From positions 1-39,576 of the forward strand of contig CANQAJ010000010.1 in NCBI GenBank assembly GCA_947589365.1: DNA of 39,576 nt, written 5' to 3'. Position 1 is the stretch's first letter. The number at the start of each line of letters is the position of its first letter. The notes beneath the pieces were generated by a model. It saw only the letters and a program-made list of their open reading frames with translations. It did no database searches and was not told where the DNA came from. The position numbers were made by a program, and so were the translations under genes. Below, piece by piece: positions 17,493-25,180 of this stretch. The stretch comes from an uncultured Clostridia bacterium (lineage in GTDB: Bacteria; Bacillota; Clostridia; Oscillospirales; Acutalibacteraceae).

Positions 17493-17655
17493 GTCGGCGG
17501 GAGGTAAGATAAAACCGCATGATATGTAACTGATTTGATTATAAGAGAATGTTCGGCTGTATTTGCTTTCGATTATTTCTTTTCTTTCCTTTTTCCTTTT
17601 TTCTTTTTATTCCTTTTGACAAAAGACACAGGGTTTTCTCTGTGTCTTTTGCCTT
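17493..17655 (+). ncRNA. Candidate small non-coding transcript
   Basis: The stretch is bounded by a strong promoter (17458-17486) and a perfect 11-bp hairpin (17621-17650), giving a transcript of about 160 nt. It includes a GGGAGG near the 5' end followed by only a four-codon frame (ATG at 17519), then a pyrimidine-rich tract (17577-17619) with long runs of U and C. No known RNA family is recognised. It may be a leader for the downstream glycosyltransferase instead. Confidence 0.35.
17621..17655 (+). terminator. Hairpin, probable terminator
   Basis: AAAAGACACAG (17621-17631) pairs perfectly with CTGTGTCTTTT (17640-17650) around an 8-nt loop. The final U bases are part of the stem, and GCCTTTG follows. 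The pyrimidine run upstream suggests it could also act on the minus strand only weakly. Confidence 0.6.
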
Positions 17656-17706
17656 TGTGTGCGAATGATAAATTAATACAAAAAGAATTTTTTATAAATT
17701 CCCCTT

Positions 17707-17733
17707 TTGAAAATATCGGGTATATGTTATACT
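17707..17733 (+). promoter_or_regulatory. Promoter of the GT4 glycosyltransferase gene
   Basis: TATACT (17728-17733) carries a TGT extension (17725-17727), with TTGAAA at 17707-17712. The spacer is only 15 bp, but the extended -10 compensates. It lies 45 bp before the start codon. Confidence 0.5.
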
Positions 17734-17777
17734 ATAGATACGGTTATACGAAATATGTTGAATAAACGGTGATAATT

Positions 17778-18974
17778 ATGAATGTCGCAATTTTTACCGA
17801 GGTTCTTGCACCCTATGTATGCGGAATTTCAAGCTATGTGGCTGTTCTCAGAAAGGGTCTGGAGTCACTCGGACATAGGGTTATTATTGTAACCTCATCA
17901 CTTCATACGGATAAATCCGTATTCAAGGACGGTGTTGTTCGTTGCCCGGCAAAAAAATCAATGAATAAATACGGATATCAATGTAAAAACATAAATGACA
18001 GATATGTGATGAAATTTCTTACTAAATTTTCTCCCGATGTCATACATATTCAAACGGATACAAAAATCGGATATATGGCGTTGAGTATAGCAGACAGACT
18101 GAGATGTCCCGTTGTGTTTTCGGTGCATGATTATTATCTTGACCGCTTTGCTTCCGACAGATCTGTCGCAACATGGAAAATCAAAACCATGTTTGAAAAA
18201 AAGCATTTCTGCGACATGATAGATAATGCCAACATTGTTGCTTCTTCCAATAAACGTGCGGCATCGTTTGTACGTGCTGCCGGACGGAACCGTAAGGTAC
18301 GCCTTATACCCTCGGCAACGGACAGGAGTGTATTTAATTATAAAAATGCAAATGCAAAAGCCGTAAGCAAGCTCAGGAAAAAGCTGAAACTTCCGCTGAA
18401 TGCTGTTGTTGCCGTATTTGCGGGGGATCTCAGCGTTGACAAGAATCTTGAATTTGTATTGAGTGCCTTTTCAAGACATATAAAAAAGAGCGACAATATC
18501 CACCTTCTTATCGTAGGTGACGGAACCGAGCTTGAATATCTGAAGGATATGGCGGTAAGATTTAAAATCAAGGATATGGTACATTTTACGGGAACGGTTG
18601 CACATAATCTTATGCCGGCAATATATTCTGCCTGCGATATATATGTATGTTCATCCGATGACGCTCTTATGTCTATGTCGTTTGTTGAAGCTATGTCCTG
18701 CGGATTGCCTGTACTTGTAAAGGAGGATAAGGAAAAATTCGCATATAACATGATAAAGGACGGAGTAAACGGTTTTGTATGCAAAAACGAAGCGGGCTTT
18801 GCAAAATACCTTAAAAAACTTTCCGCATTCAAACCGGATGAAAAGAGTCAGATGAGGAGAATAGTACGACGCAGTATGCGTGATACAGATGCGGAATATA
18901 TGGCTAAATGTACCGTCAAGGTATATGAACAGGCAATCAAGGCATTTAATATCAATGTGGATATTATAAAATGA
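17778..18974 (+). CDS. GT4-family glycosyltransferase (diacylglycerol or cell-envelope glycosyltransferase-like)
   Basis: A 398-residue GT-B enzyme. The N-terminal Rossmann domain opens NVAIFTEVLAPYVCGISSYV, the typical acceptor-side loop of GT4 enzymes, and includes SVHDYYLDRF. The C-terminal domain has VAVFAGDLSVDKNLEFVLSAF, LLIVGDGTELEYL, VHFTGTVAHNLMPAIYSACDIYV and the nucleotide-sugar binding EAMSCGLPVLV (E-x7-E region partly altered). It most resembles the 1,2-diacylglycerol 3-glucosyltransferase/mannosyltransferase branch, which makes membrane glycolipids, but the substrate cannot be settled. ATG 17778 is used: GGTGA lies 5 nt upstream; a GTG nine bases earlier is less typical. It is monocistronic by its own promoter. 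Confidence 0.88.
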   Translation: MNVAIFTEVLAPYVCGISSYVAVLRKGLESLGHRVIIVTSSLHTDKSVFKDGVVRCPAKKSMNKYGYQCKNINDRYVMKFLTKFSPDVIHIQTDTKIGYMALSIADRLRCPVVFSVHDYYLDRFASDRSVATWKIKTMFEKKHFCDMIDNANIVASSNKRAASFVRAAGRNRKVRLIPSATDRSVFNYKNANAKAVSKLRKKLKLPLNAVVAVFAGDLSVDKNLEFVLSAFSRHIKKSDNIHLLIVGDGTELEYLKDMAVRFKIKDMVHFTGTVAHNLMPAIYSACDIYVCSSDDALMSMSFVEAMSCGLPVLVKEDKEKFAYNMIKDGVNGFVCKNEAGFAKYLKKLSAFKPDEKSQMRRIVRRSMRDTDAEYMAKCTVKVYEQAIKAFNINVDIIK

Positions 18975-19146
18975 TCTCTGCGGATACGGTTCTTTCCGAT
19001 TTTACGGGGGGTATACGACGTATATTGGCAGGTGATAAAAACAGATTGTCGTTTTTGATAAAATATTTCAAAAAGCTCTTTAAAAATTTGGTTAAATAGG
19101 TTATAATGTTTATAACCGTAAACTATATAAAGGCAGGTGCGGTGAT

Positions 19147-20115
19147 TTGGAAACTAAATTTTCAGTCAGCCTATCGAAAATAATAAAAGAACTGTCGCTT
19201 GATGTGGCATATATGCCTAATAACCCCGATGAAATACGGATTTTTTCAAAGGATATAACACGTCCCGGACTTGAGCTTACAGGATTTCTTGACTTTTTTG
19301 ATAATTCGAGAATAATGCTTTTCGGAAATACCGAAAACAGCTATCTTAACCGTTTCAGCTCGGAACAGAGGTATCATGTCATAGAAAGGCTTTTCTCGCT
19401 CAATCCTCCGGCAATAATCGTAACGAGGAGTATTGTACCGTATGGTGAACTTATGTCGGCGGCGGAGAAGTGTAAAATACCTGTTCTCAGAACCTCGGAG
19501 CCTACATCGTCGATAACCGCCGAGCTTGTCAATTTTATGAACCTTGAGCTTGCTCCGAGAGTTACAAGGCACGGTGTGCTGGTTGAGGTATACGGTGAGG
19601 GTCTGCTTCTTGTGGGTGACAGCGGAGTCGGCAAGAGTGAAACGGCAATAGAGCTTATAAAGCGTGGTCACCGTCTTATTGCGGACGATGCGGTTGAAAT
19701 ACGCAGGGTATCAAATACACAGCTTATAGGATCGGCTCCTGAAAATATACGTCATTTTATAGAGCTCAGGGGCATAGGTATAATTAATGCAAGAAGAATA
19801 TTCGGTATGGGCTCGGTAAAGCTTTCACAAAAGATTGATATGGTAATAAATCTTGAGCTTTGGGATAACAAAAAGGTCTATGACCGTATGGGCATGAGCA
19901 GCGAAATGACCGAGATACTCAATAATCAGATTCCGATTGTTACGATACCCGTAAAACCCGGACGTAATTTAGCGGTTATAATCGAGGTTGCGGCTATGAA
20001 TAACCGTCAGAGAAAAATGGGATATAATGCCGCAAGAGAACTGTTTGCCGCACTTGGTCTGGAATATCCCGAGGAAGAGGACGATACGGGAGATGTCAAG
20101 ACTATTGATTTCTGA
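19147..20115 (+). CDS. hprK: HPr kinase/phosphorylase
   Basis: A 322-residue protein of normal length. The N-terminal domain spans about 1-130, and the kinase domain has Walker A GDSGVGKSE (about 156-164) and the HprK signature ELRGIGIINARRIFG. HprK phosphorylates HPr on Ser46 to drive CcpA-dependent carbon catabolite repression and removes the phosphate when ATP is low. The TTG start (TTGGAAACT) is supported by AGGTG upstream; no ATG fits. A TATAAT at 19102-19107 gives a weak promoter candidate. It heads hprK-murB-rapZ-whiA. Confidence 0.95.
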   Translation: METKFSVSLSKIIKELSLDVAYMPNNPDEIRIFSKDITRPGLELTGFLDFFDNSRIMLFGNTENSYLNRFSSEQRYHVIERLFSLNPPAIIVTRSIVPYGELMSAAEKCKIPVLRTSEPTSSITAELVNFMNLELAPRVTRHGVLVEVYGEGLLLVGDSGVGKSETAIELIKRGHRLIADDAVEIRRVSNTQLIGSAPENIRHFIELRGIGIINARRIFGMGSVKLSQKIDMVINLELWDNKKVYDRMGMSSEMTEILNNQIPIVTIPVKPGRNLAVIIEVAAMNNRQRKMGYNAARELFAALGLEYPEEEDDTGDVKTIDF

Positions 20116-20177
20116 TAGCTCATGCCGGATAATATACAACATATGCGGGTCCGGAATATATACGAGGAGAATATATT

Positions 20178-21083
20178 ATGATAACCGATGAATTTATAAA
20201 ATCAATACAAAGTGAATCCGTTATAATAAAAAAGGATGAACCGATGTATCTGCATACGAGTTTTCGTATAGGAGGAAATGCGGAGTGTTTTTGTGAGGTC
20301 AGAAGTATAGACGCACTCAGAAATGTTGTTTCAGCCTGCAAAGGTTTTGGCGTTCCGTATTTTATAATCGGACTCGGTTCAAATTTGCTTGTTTCCGATG
20401 AGGGAATATGCGGAGTTGTTATAAAGCTTGGAGGAGATTTTGACGAGGTTGAAGTAAAGGATAACAATACACTGCGGTGCGGTGCGGGTATAAGTCTTGC
20501 CGGCGTATGTATCTGTGCAAAAAATAACAACCTTGGAGGAATGGAATTTGCATGGGGTATTCCCGGGTCAATGGGCGGTGCGGTATATATGAATGCCGGA
20601 GCCTACGGCGGAGAGATGAAGGATATCGTTGTATCTTCAAGGTATCTTGACGGTGACGGAAATATAAGGGAAATATCGGGAGAAGAGCATAAATTCTCGT
20701 ATAGGAACAGTTTCTATACGGATAAAGATTATATAATTCTTGATGTGACGCTTAAGCTTAATCCGAAAAATAAAAATGAGATATTTTATCTTATGCAGGA
20801 TACAATGGAGAGACGCAAGGCAAAGCAGCCGCTTAACCGTCCGAGTGCGGGGAGCGTATTCAAGCGACCCGAGGGTTATTATGCCGCGGCACTGATTGAG
20901 CAGTGCGGTCTTAAAGGTTTATCATTGGGGGATGCACAGGTGAGCGAAAAGCATTCCGGGTTTATTGTCAATAACGGAAGTGCATCGGCAAAGGATGTTC
21001 TTGAGCTTATCGAAAAGGTGAAAAATGTTGTAAGAGAGAAAACGGGTGTAGAACTTCAATGTGAGATAAAATATATCGGATGA
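20178..21083 (+). CDS. murB: UDP-N-acetylmuramate dehydrogenase MurB
   Basis: A 301-residue FAD enzyme that reduces UDP-GlcNAc-enolpyruvate to UDP-MurNAc in peptidoglycan precursor synthesis. The FAD-binding part has LGLGSNLLVSDEG-like sequence (IIGLGSNLLVSDEGICG) and AWGIPGSMGGAVYMNAGAYG. The catalytic region includes YRNSFY, the serine motif in PSAGSVFKRPEGYYA, and AQVSEKHSGFIVNNGSASA near the C-terminus. This is type II MurB as in Gram-positives. The RBS GAGGAGA is 7 nt before the ATG. Location after hprK is usual in Clostridia. Confidence 0.97.
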   Translation: MITDEFIKSIQSESVIIKKDEPMYLHTSFRIGGNAECFCEVRSIDALRNVVSACKGFGVPYFIIGLGSNLLVSDEGICGVVIKLGGDFDEVEVKDNNTLRCGAGISLAGVCICAKNNNLGGMEFAWGIPGSMGGAVYMNAGAYGGEMKDIVVSSRYLDGDGNIREISGEEHKFSYRNSFYTDKDYIILDVTLKLNPKNKNEIFYLMQDTMERRKAKQPLNRPSAGSVFKRPEGYYAAALIEQCGLKGLSLGDAQVSEKHSGFIVNNGSASAKDVLELIEKVKNVVREKTGVELQCEIKYIG

Positions 21084-21155
21084 CGGTATATATAATAAAA
21101 AGGGATATCATACGAAAATGGGAAACTTACGGCAGGAATACAGGTGACAGTACAG

Positions 21156-22016
21156 ATGGAATTTATAATTATTACCGGATTGTCGGGAGCGGGAAAATCA
21201 GTCGCTATGAAAAATATGGAGGATATAGGATTTTATTGTGTTGATAATATACCCCCGGTATTGGTACCGACATTTTATGAGCTTTGCGAAAAATCCACAG
21301 ACGAGCATATGAAAAAAATAGCGGTTGTTACCGATATAAGGGCAGGGGATGTATTCGATGATCTTTTTGATTCCCTTGCAAAGCTCAGGGCGGTACATAA
21401 GAAGTATAAAATATTGTTTCTTGATGCAAGGGATGATGTACTCTTAAGGCGTTTTAAGGAAACAAGACGCAAGCATCCGCTGAGTGATAATTCGGCCACA
21501 ACGGAGCTTGCCGTAACACTTGAACGTGAGCTTCTTATGCCGGTTAAAGCCCGTGCGGATTATGTGATAGACACATCTCTGTTGTCGCCCACACAGCTGA
21601 AGGAAAGGATAACCTCGTTATTTTTGGGGAATATATCCTTGGGACTTACGGTAACCTGTATGTCTTTCGGTTTTAAATACGGGCTTCCGGCAGAGGCGGA
21701 TCTTGTTTTTGATGTTCGTTGTCTGCCTAATCCGTTTTATATTCCCGAGCTTAAGGAGCATACGGGGCTTGAAGCCTGCGTGTATGATTATGTTATGCAG
21801 TTTGAGCAGTCGGGCGGTTTTGCTGAGAGAATGATTGATCTTGTTGATTATTCTCTGCCGTTGTATCTGAGCGAGGGGAAAAGTCAGCTTGTCATAGGTA
21901 TAGGCTGCACAGGGGGAAAGCACCGCTCGGTAACGCTTACAAGGGTTTTGTATAATCATATACTTGAAACCGGACAGAGGGCTATTGTACATCATAGAGA
22001 TATAAATAAAAACTGA
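21156..22016 (+). CDS. rapZ: RNase adapter / nucleotide-binding protein RapZ (YvcJ)
   Basis: A 286-residue P-loop protein. Walker A is GLSGAGKS (residues 8-15), with CVDNIPP and FLDARDDVLLRRFKETRRKHPL following. The C-terminal domain has FKYGLPAEADLVFDVRCLPNPFY and GIGCTGGKHRSVTL, the RapZ signature. In enterobacteria RapZ controls GlmS through RNase E; in Bacillus the YvcJ protein binds nucleotides and its role is less clear. ATG 21156 is preferred because it gives the family N-terminus (MEFIIITGLSG) with AGGTGA 8 nt upstream; a GTG 12 bp earlier is possible. whiA follows directly; yvcK, usually between them, is missing. Confidence 0.95.
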   Translation: MEFIIITGLSGAGKSVAMKNMEDIGFYCVDNIPPVLVPTFYELCEKSTDEHMKKIAVVTDIRAGDVFDDLFDSLAKLRAVHKKYKILFLDARDDVLLRRFKETRRKHPLSDNSATTELAVTLERELLMPVKARADYVIDTSLLSPTQLKERITSLFLGNISLGLTVTCMSFGFKYGLPAEADLVFDVRCLPNPFYIPELKEHTGLEACVYDYVMQFEQSGGFAERMIDLVDYSLPLYLSEGKSQLVIGIGCTGGKHRSVTLTRVLYNHILETGQRAIVHHRDINKN

Positions 22017-22027
22017 AGGTGATTTGA

Positions 22028-22972
22028 GTGTCATTTTCAAAGGAAACGAAAAAGGAGCTTTGTTCTTCGGAAATATGTGATGATAAGGGAAAAAATTCTC
22101 TTGCATACGGTATGGCATTGTTTTCAAAATTCTTTTCTCCCAAAGCGATCGGATTTACAACGGGCTGCAAGGCTGTTGCTGTTTTATATTCCGAAACAAT
22201 ATCCTCACTTACTTCAGCCATTGTTGATATATCCTGCACATTGACAAAACGCCGGGAGGAAAAGGATATATATACACTGAGTGTACCGGACAGCGGGGAC
22301 TGCGGACGAGTGTTCGATTATTTCGGTCATGCGGATAACGTGCCGAGCCTGCGGATAAATCGTGCGAATATCGAAAGTGAGGAATATATCCCGTATTTTC
22401 TCAGGGGGGTATTTCTTGTATGCGGAAATGTCACCGACCCCGAAAAGGATTATCATATGGAATTTGTTGTGCCGCATATGAACCTTGCCAATGATTTGAG
22501 CAGGCTTATGAGTGAAATTGATATTATGAAAAGCGAGCCTAATGTTGTACGAAGAAAAGGAAGCTATGTTGTGTATATCAAGGGAAGTGACCTTATAGCC
22601 GATATGCTTGCCTATATCGGGGCACCCATGGCTTCACTTGACATAATACAGCAGCAGATATATAAATCCGTCAGAAACAAGGTAAACAGGCAGATAAACT
22701 CCGAAACCGCAAACAGCAACAAGACAGCGGCTGCGTCTGCAAAGCAGCTCAAGGCAATTGCCGTTATAAAGGAGAAGCGAGGACTCGGATATTTATCGGA
22801 CGAGCTGCGTGAGCTTGCCGAGCTGCGTGAGGAATATCCCGAATATAATCTGCGTGAGCTTGGCGAGGCACTGAGTACTCCGATAAGCCGTTCGGGTGTA
22901 AACCACAGACTGATGAAAATTATGGAAATTGCGGAGGAACTCGGCGGCGAGGTGTCCCACAGGCAGAGATGA
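22028..22972 (+). CDS. whiA: WhiA, LAGLIDADG/HTH DNA-binding regulator
   Basis: A 314-residue protein. The degenerate LAGLIDADG homing-endonuclease-like domain spans about 1-200 (SFSKETKKELCSSE at the start, YFLRGVFLVCGNVTDPEKDYHMEF in the middle). The C-terminal helix-turn-helix is at about 240-300, with LRELAELREEYPEYNLRELGEALSTPISRSGVNHRLMKI. WhiA regulates sporulation division in actinomycetes and affects chromosome segregation and division in Bacillus. The GTG start follows AAGGTGATTTGA. It is last in the operon; a strong bidirectional terminator follows. Confidence 0.95.
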   Translation: MSFSKETKKELCSSEICDDKGKNSLAYGMALFSKFFSPKAIGFTTGCKAVAVLYSETISSLTSAIVDISCTLTKRREEKDIYTLSVPDSGDCGRVFDYFGHADNVPSLRINRANIESEEYIPYFLRGVFLVCGNVTDPEKDYHMEFVVPHMNLANDLSRLMSEIDIMKSEPNVVRRKGSYVVYIKGSDLIADMLAYIGAPMASLDIIQQQIYKSVRNKVNRQINSETANSNKTAAASAKQLKAIAVIKEKRGLGYLSDELRELAELREEYPEYNLRELGEALSTPISRSGVNHRLMKIMEIAEELGGEVSHRQR

Positions 22973-23047
22973 AATTGTGAGTCTGTTTTCGTCTGACGAA
23001 GGCTTTTATAAAATTTGAGTATCAGGGAGAGTTTGATGTTTATAATA

Positions 23048-23092
23048 AAAAACTACCGTCTGTCTTTGTATTTGTGACAGACGGGTATTTTT
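23048..23092. terminator. Bidirectional terminator between whiA and lgt
   Basis: CCGTCTGTC (23056-23064) pairs with GACAGACGG (23076-23084). A T-rich tract follows on the plus strand (GTATTTTTG), and A6 precedes the stem, giving a U run on the minus strand. It sits between convergent genes. Confidence 0.85.
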
Positions 23093-23093
23093 G

Positions 23094-23897
23094 TTATGCG
23101 ATATTTACCTTTCTCGGATGAACCGCTTTTACTAATGCAGCTATAGCGGCAATAATTACAAATACACTAATCCACTGTGACGTTGATATTCCCAAAAGGA
23201 AACCACGAATTTCGTCACCTCTGAAAAATTCGGTTGTCATCCGCAAAATACCGTACATCAGCAGATATATAGGAAAAAGCAGCCCTGTTTTGTGTATTCT
23301 TTTCGACAATATAATGAGAACTGCAACTATAAAGAGATCTCCCGCACTTTCAATAAGCTGTATGGGAAGCCTTGTTACACCGTCTGCTTCGGGAACAAGA
23401 GAGTGTTCATATAGAAATCCCCATGGGCTTTCTATACCGTAACAGCATCCGCCGAGAAAACAGCCTATTCTGCCAAATGAATGAAACAGAGGAATTGCCG
23501 GTGTAAGCACATCGGAATAAACCGGAATATCAAGCTTAAGACATCTGCAATAAATATAACCTGCAATTATCCCCCCGATAAGTCCTCCGTAAAATACCAT
23601 TCCTCCGAAAATATCTGCAAAATAGAACCAAAAACTGTCCCATGATGCAAAAACAGTCTGTAGGTTACTAATGCAAAGCCAAAACTTATTGAGATTTGTA
23701 ATTCCGTAAAGAATATGTGCACCTGAGAACACTCCGAGGGCAGACACCGCAGGGATATTTACTATCTGTACACTGCTGATCTGTTCGTTCCCCCGGCAGC
23801 GGTGCCGAACCAATAAGGCTGCGGCGGTAAGTCCGAGTACTGCCATTATGGTATATGTTGGAATGTCAAATCCGAGAAAAGATATTGTCGGTAACAT
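23094..23897 (-). CDS. lgt: Prolipoprotein diacylglyceryl transferase Lgt
   Basis: A 267-residue polytopic membrane enzyme that transfers diacylglycerol from phosphatidylglycerol to the lipobox cysteine of prelipoproteins. The Lgt signature HSFGRIGCFLGGCCYGIESPWG is present at about residues 135-156, with the essential Arg and Gly residues, and an earlier GGLIGGIIAGY helix. A C-terminal TM helix is at about 240-262. The RBS AAGGAGAA is 4-5 nt before the ATG. lgt is often beside hprK in Firmicutes; here it is nearby but convergent, so it is transcribed separately. Confidence 0.95.
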   Translation of the reverse strand: MLPTISFLGFDIPTYTIMAVLGLTAAALLVRHRCRGNEQISSVQIVNIPAVSALGVFSGAHILYGITNLNKFWLCISNLQTVFASWDSFWFYFADIFGGMVFYGGLIGGIIAGYIYCRCLKLDIPVYSDVLTPAIPLFHSFGRIGCFLGGCCYGIESPWGFLYEHSLVPEADGVTRLPIQLIESAGDLFIVAVLIILSKRIHKTGLLFPIYLLMYGILRMTTEFFRGDEIRGFLLGISTSQWISVFVIIAAIAALVKAVHPRKVNIA

Positions 23898-23965
23898 AAC
23901 TTCTCCTTTCCGGGCAAAGATATAACAACGGAAGTGCTGCTATATCCTATTGTGTTGAATATAAC

Positions 23966-23988
23966 ATGAGGCGGTGTGTGCCGCCTCG
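23966..23988 (-). terminator. Possible terminator after the DUF4190-type gene
   Basis: GAGGCGG (23968-23974) and CCGCCTC (23981-23987) form a perfect 7-bp stem with a 6-nt loop, 25 bp past the stop on the minus strand. The sequence after it on that strand (ATGTTATATTC) is only modestly U-rich. Confidence 0.45.
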
Positions 23989-24012
23989 GATTCCGGAATA
24001 ATAACCCACCGG

Positions 24013-24345
24013 TCAAAAATTGTATGCATAGCTTGAAAAGGTTGACGCTGTGCTTGAAGCGGCTGCTCCTGCACAAACCGTACAGATAAGACATCCTGCA
24101 CCGGATACGATTGCTATAATTGAGCAGACAAGACCGCCTATTGCAAGACCGTTGCGGTTAAGTCCGACTGCCGAGCTTTTGTTGCCGGAAACAACAGCAA
24201 GAATTACGCCAATTATACCCAGCACACAACCGACACCGTACAGCCAGCCTGTACAAAGTCCCACAATGCCCAATACCAGTGATGCAGCTCCCGTTCCCTT
24301 GCCCGGATCATTCGGTCTTTGAAAATTGTTTGGTTGTTGATTCAT
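24013..24345 (-). CDS. Small DUF4190-type membrane protein
   Basis: A 110-residue protein with a Pro/Asn/Gln-rich cytoplasmic N-terminus (MNQQPNNFQRPNDPGKGTG), then two hydrophobic helices: about 20-48 (ASLVLGIVGLCTGWLYGVGCVLGIIG) and about 66-95 (NGLAIGGLVCSIIAIVSG), with a short polar link. The pattern AxxSLVLGIxG...LAIxGLVCSIIAI is that of DUF4190 proteins, whose function is unknown. A good RBS (GGGGGAA) precedes the ATG. Its promoter has a textbook TTGACA and a -10 buried in a palindrome shared with the divergent regulator gene, so repression by that regulator is likely (inference). Confidence 0.82.
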   Translation of the reverse strand: MNQQPNNFQRPNDPGKGTGAASLVLGIVGLCTGWLYGVGCVLGIIGVILAVVSGNKSSAVGLNRNGLAIGGLVCSIIAIVSGAGCLICTVCAGAAASSTASTFSSYAYNF

Positions 24346-24398
24346 TTTAAGTTCCCCCTGAAAAAATATTTGTAATAAATCAGTATTTTTTATTACAC

Positions 24399-24409
24399 TA
24401 CAAATTGTA
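24399..24409. promoter_or_regulatory. Operator-like palindrome, copy 1
   Basis: TACAAATTGTA, an 11-bp palindrome covering the -10 box of the DUF4190-type gene. Identical copies (in either reading) occur at 24570-24580 and 24809-24819, with half-sites near 24534-24544 and 24821-24828. Confidence 0.65.
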
Positions 24410-24432
24410 ATATATTTATGAAATTATGTCAA
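24404..24432 (-). promoter_or_regulatory. Promoter of the DUF4190-type gene, overlapped by a palindromic operator
   Basis: On the minus strand, TTGACA (24432-24427), a 17-bp spacer and TACAAT (24409-24404). The -10 box is half of the 11-bp palindrome TACAATTTGTA (24399-24409), an arrangement expected for repression by occlusion. Confidence 0.8.
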
Positions 24433-24569
24433 TAGCAATTTTGTATATAATATTACAAAAAATATACAATTATTACATATAACAATACTTAATTATATTT
24501 TATCATGAAATTAATTCCGGTACGGTTAAAATTCAAATTTGTAGTATATACTTATTAATAAATTGAATT

Positions 24570-24580
24570 TACAATTTGTA
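24570..24580. promoter_or_regulatory. Operator-like palindrome, copy 2
   Basis: TACAATTTGTA, the reverse complement of copy 1. It lies just upstream of the regulator's RBS (AAGGGGTGAT), so it is placed for autoregulation. A possible -10 (TATACT, 24547-24552) lies between it and a half-site CAAATTTGTAG (24534-24544). Confidence 0.65.
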
Positions 24581-24595
24581 GTAAGGGGTGATATT

Positions 24596-24790
24596 ATGAA
24601 TGACAACAAGCTTAAAATAAAAAAAAGAAATCCTCTTAAGGGGGAGGATGGAAGCAAAGTAATTTCAGTGCGTCTTAAGGATGAAATAATTGAACGTCTG
24701 GACAAGCTTGTAAATGAAACAAACCGTTCAAGGAACGAAATCATAAGTATAATTCTTGAATACGGTCTTGATAATGTAGAGGTTGAATAA
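24596..24790 (+). CDS. Ribbon-helix-helix (CopG/Arc-type) transcriptional regulator
   Basis: A 64-residue protein. A Lys/Arg-rich N-terminal arm leads into the beta strand SKVISVRLKDE, then helix A (EIIERLDKLVNET) and helix B (RSRNEIISIILEYGLDNV), the standard RHH fold that dimerises and reads the major groove through the strand. ATG 24596 follows AAGGGGTGAT; an in-frame TTG at 24563 lies in the operator region and is rejected. It is divergent from the DUF4190-type gene. Three identical palindromes around it (24399, 24570, 24809) are its likely operators. No toxin gene is adjacent, so a simple repressor is more likely than an antitoxin. Confidence 0.82.
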   Translation: MNDNKLKIKKRNPLKGEDGSKVISVRLKDEIIERLDKLVNETNRSRNEIISIILEYGLDNVEVE

Positions 24791-24808
24791 ATTGCAGTAG
24801 TATAAGAA

Positions 24809-24819
24809 TACAAATTGTA
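24809..24819. promoter_or_regulatory. Operator-like palindrome, copy 3
   Basis: TACAAATTGTA, immediately followed by a half-site TACAAATT (24821-24828). It lies 18 bp after the regulator stop and about 48 bp upstream of the pheST promoter -35 box. Confidence 0.6.
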
Positions 24820-24866
24820 TTACAAATTCGTCAGAGCTGTCATACAGATTTTTTGAAAAATTTTCC

Positions 24867-24894
24867 TTGAATTTTTCGGAATATATGTTATAAT
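24867..24894 (+). promoter_or_regulatory. Promoter of the pheST operon
   Basis: TTGAAT (24867-24872), a 16-bp spacer and TATAAT (24889-24894) with a TGT extension (24886-24888). It lies directly before the T-box leader. Confidence 0.75.
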
Positions 24895-24900
24895 TACTAC

Positions 24901-25152
24901 ATAACGCATTGATAAAGAAAAGTAATTCCCGGATGGCTGTCAAAGAGAGTGCTGACATGGCTGGAAGCAGCATACGACTGCGGGGGTGAAGTTCGCTTTG
25001 GAGCGGTGCCGCTGAACATGGGTGACAGTAGGCGGCAACGGGTCGGCACCGTTAGATGCCGTAAGAGTGTTTGCGTAACCGCAAAAATCCGGGTGGTACC
25101 GCGGAATATTTGTTATTTCGTCCCTGTACAGATTGTCTGTATGGGGACTTTT
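24901..25152 (+). promoter_or_regulatory. Phe-specific T-box leader with terminator
   Basis: The highly conserved T-box GGGTGGTACCGCG lies at 25091-25103. Upstream are the AGAGAG element near 24945 and the specifier region GAAG-TTC-GCTTTGGAG with codon TTC (24992-24994), which reads phenylalanine. CCGTTA near 25048 precedes the antiterminator region. The terminator is a 12-bp stem, 25120-25131 with 25137-25148 (loop ATTGT, two wobble pairs), then TTTT. Uncharged tRNA-Phe binding should favour the antiterminator and switch on pheST. The specifier matches the downstream genes. Confidence 0.93.
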
Positions 25153-25180
25153 ATGTATTTATAAAAACGGAGGTATAATA

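Noticed and set aside
17535..17765. 76-codon Phe/Leu-rich frame
   Set aside because: It translates the pyrimidine tract and the hairpin, has no RBS, and crosses the terminator and the next promoter.
24596..24790. Antitoxin of a toxin-antitoxin pair
   Set aside because: No toxin-like gene is adjacent; the divergent neighbour is a DUF4190-type membrane protein, and the next gene is the pheS leader.
24949..25164. 71-codon frame in front of pheS
   Set aside because: It lies within the T-box leader, where RNA structure explains the sequence.
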